From an uncultured Spirochaetaceae bacterium (GTDB lineage Bacteria > Spirochaetota > Spirochaetia > Treponematales > Treponemataceae): a stretch of DNA of 64,000 bases. Below, one piece after another: positions 63,601 to 64,000 of this stretch; the stretch's first letter is position 1; every line of letters starts with the position of its first letter. The notes under the pieces are model-generated. The model ran no database searches. It saw only the letters and a list, made by a program, of their open reading frames with translations, and had not been told where the DNA came from. A program made the position numbers and the translations under genes. Location: positions 186,001 through 250,000 of the forward strand of contig CADCLG010000001.1 in NCBI GenBank assembly GCA_902802305.1, read 5' to 3'.

Positions 63601-64000
63601 TTAAAGAGCAATTGTCCACTGCATTGGAACATCCCAAGTAGTTTTTCCACCTTCACTGAAGTCCAATCCTAAGTTAAATCCTATATCATAAGATACAGCA
63701 CCAAATGAACCACCGATAGCTGGTTTAATTGTTACTTTCTTGTCCATTACACCATATCCATCAATTTGAAGGTATGGAGTAATTGAATTTACAGCATACT
63801 GTACTTTCAACTCAAAGCCATCTTTGAATTTCTTTTCAGCATCTGGAGCAAATCCAACACAGTTAATGATATAAAGTGTAAGTGCGTCTTGATGGAATTC
63901 GAAGTACATCTGTGAATCCAATTCGTTGAATTTAAGATTACCTTCAGCATCTCTCTGCATAACACCAGCTACATCAATGAAATAACCTGTCTGTCCCCAT
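63601..64000 (-). CDS. outer-membrane beta-barrel protein, paralogue 3 (start outside window)
   Basis: The frame is open to the window edge, upstream of the ATG at 63960, with WGQTGYFIDVAGV at the edge. The 133 visible residues resemble the C-terminal third of the two plus-strand paralogues (ITPYLQIDG, KPAIGGSFGAVSYDIGF, WDVPM) and end in TIAL. It converges on paralogue 2, and the two share a bidirectional terminator. Confidence 0.72.
   Translation of the reverse strand, partial: WGQTGYFIDVAGVMQRDAEGNLKFNELDSQMYFEFHQDALTLYIINCVGFAPDAEKKFKDGFELKVQYAVNSITPYLQIDGYGVMDKKVTIKPAIGGSFGAVSYDIGFNLGLDFSEGGKTTWDVPMQWTIAL

Noticed and set aside
1-64000. rRNA or tRNA genes
   Set aside because: No conserved rRNA stretches or cloverleaf-like GC-rich segments with a T-loop motif were found in the gaps between genes by eye; a tRNAscan run would settle it.

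Overview
The window looks like chromosomal DNA of a host- or gut-associated treponeme (Spirochaetota). The indications are AT-rich DNA with AAGGAG/GGAGG ribosome sites, a spirochete-style nine-gene V-type ATPase operon, large one-chain PurL, CNNM/CorC-type proteins, many lipoproteins and beta-barrel proteins with short treponemal signal peptides, and a GH10 xylanase lipoprotein that suggests a plant-fibre-rich habitat. The genus is inferred from gene content and protein style; no rRNA or tRNA gene was seen to confirm it.

Layout. 1-7012: PAP2 phosphatase (cut by the window edge), citramalate synthase, xylanase lipoprotein, ArgRS, and a minus-strand set (small exported protein, LytTR regulator, DUF3021 membrane protein). 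7187-13582: an AAA-ATPase-like/PD-(D/E)XK protein, ValRS, a stand-alone SpoT-type HD hydrolase and GAPDH. 13671-28179: an accessory block with a PD-(D/E)XK (Rpn-like) gene, a 3.1-kb tandem duplication carrying two ~990-residue lipoproteins, a cysteine-peptidase-like lipoprotein, thioredoxin, a radical SAM/SPASM protein that carries an in-frame palindromic insert, a MITE-like nested-palindrome element and two overlapping membrane GGDEF-EAL genes, the first with a 28-bp tandem duplication that changes its reading frame. 28286-32191: pgk, a diguanylate cyclase, tpiA and secG. 32280-42187: V-ATPase operon (G/H-like, C, I, K, F, E, A, B, D) followed by UspA and a J-domain protein. 42286-53899: methionine aminopeptidase, HtrA protease, a beta-helix lipoprotein, PurL, a thioredoxin-fold-like lipoprotein and two overlapping CNNM proteins. 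53886-56666 (minus): two omptin-family outer-membrane proteases and an RluA-type pseudouridine synthase. 56962-64000: a second Rpn-like gene, three paralogous outer-membrane barrel proteins (the last partial), an AAA-ATPase/PD-(D/E)XK protein and an AAA_14/DUF4143 ATPase preceded by four 33-bp-spaced repeats.

How it works together. gap, pgk and tpiA form the lower-glycolysis core but are separated by accessory genes. The V-ATPase operon couples ion gradient and ATP. HtrA, the omptins, the lipoproteins and the barrel proteins form the envelope layer. Three c-di-GMP proteins give signalling capacity, one apparently active diguanylate cyclase, one probable phosphodiesterase and one with a degenerate active site.

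Most notable non-gene signals: the frame-altering 28-bp duplication in a c-di-GMP gene; a 266-bp element with terminal inverted repeats; a palindrome-rich in-frame insert in a radical SAM gene; the 33-bp periodic repeat array; a bidirectional terminator that is exactly inverted between two paralogues; and several genes whose ATG lies 6-7 nt after a -10 box, which suggests leaderless mRNAs. No CRISPR array, rRNA, tRNA or insertion sequence with a recognisable transposase was found.
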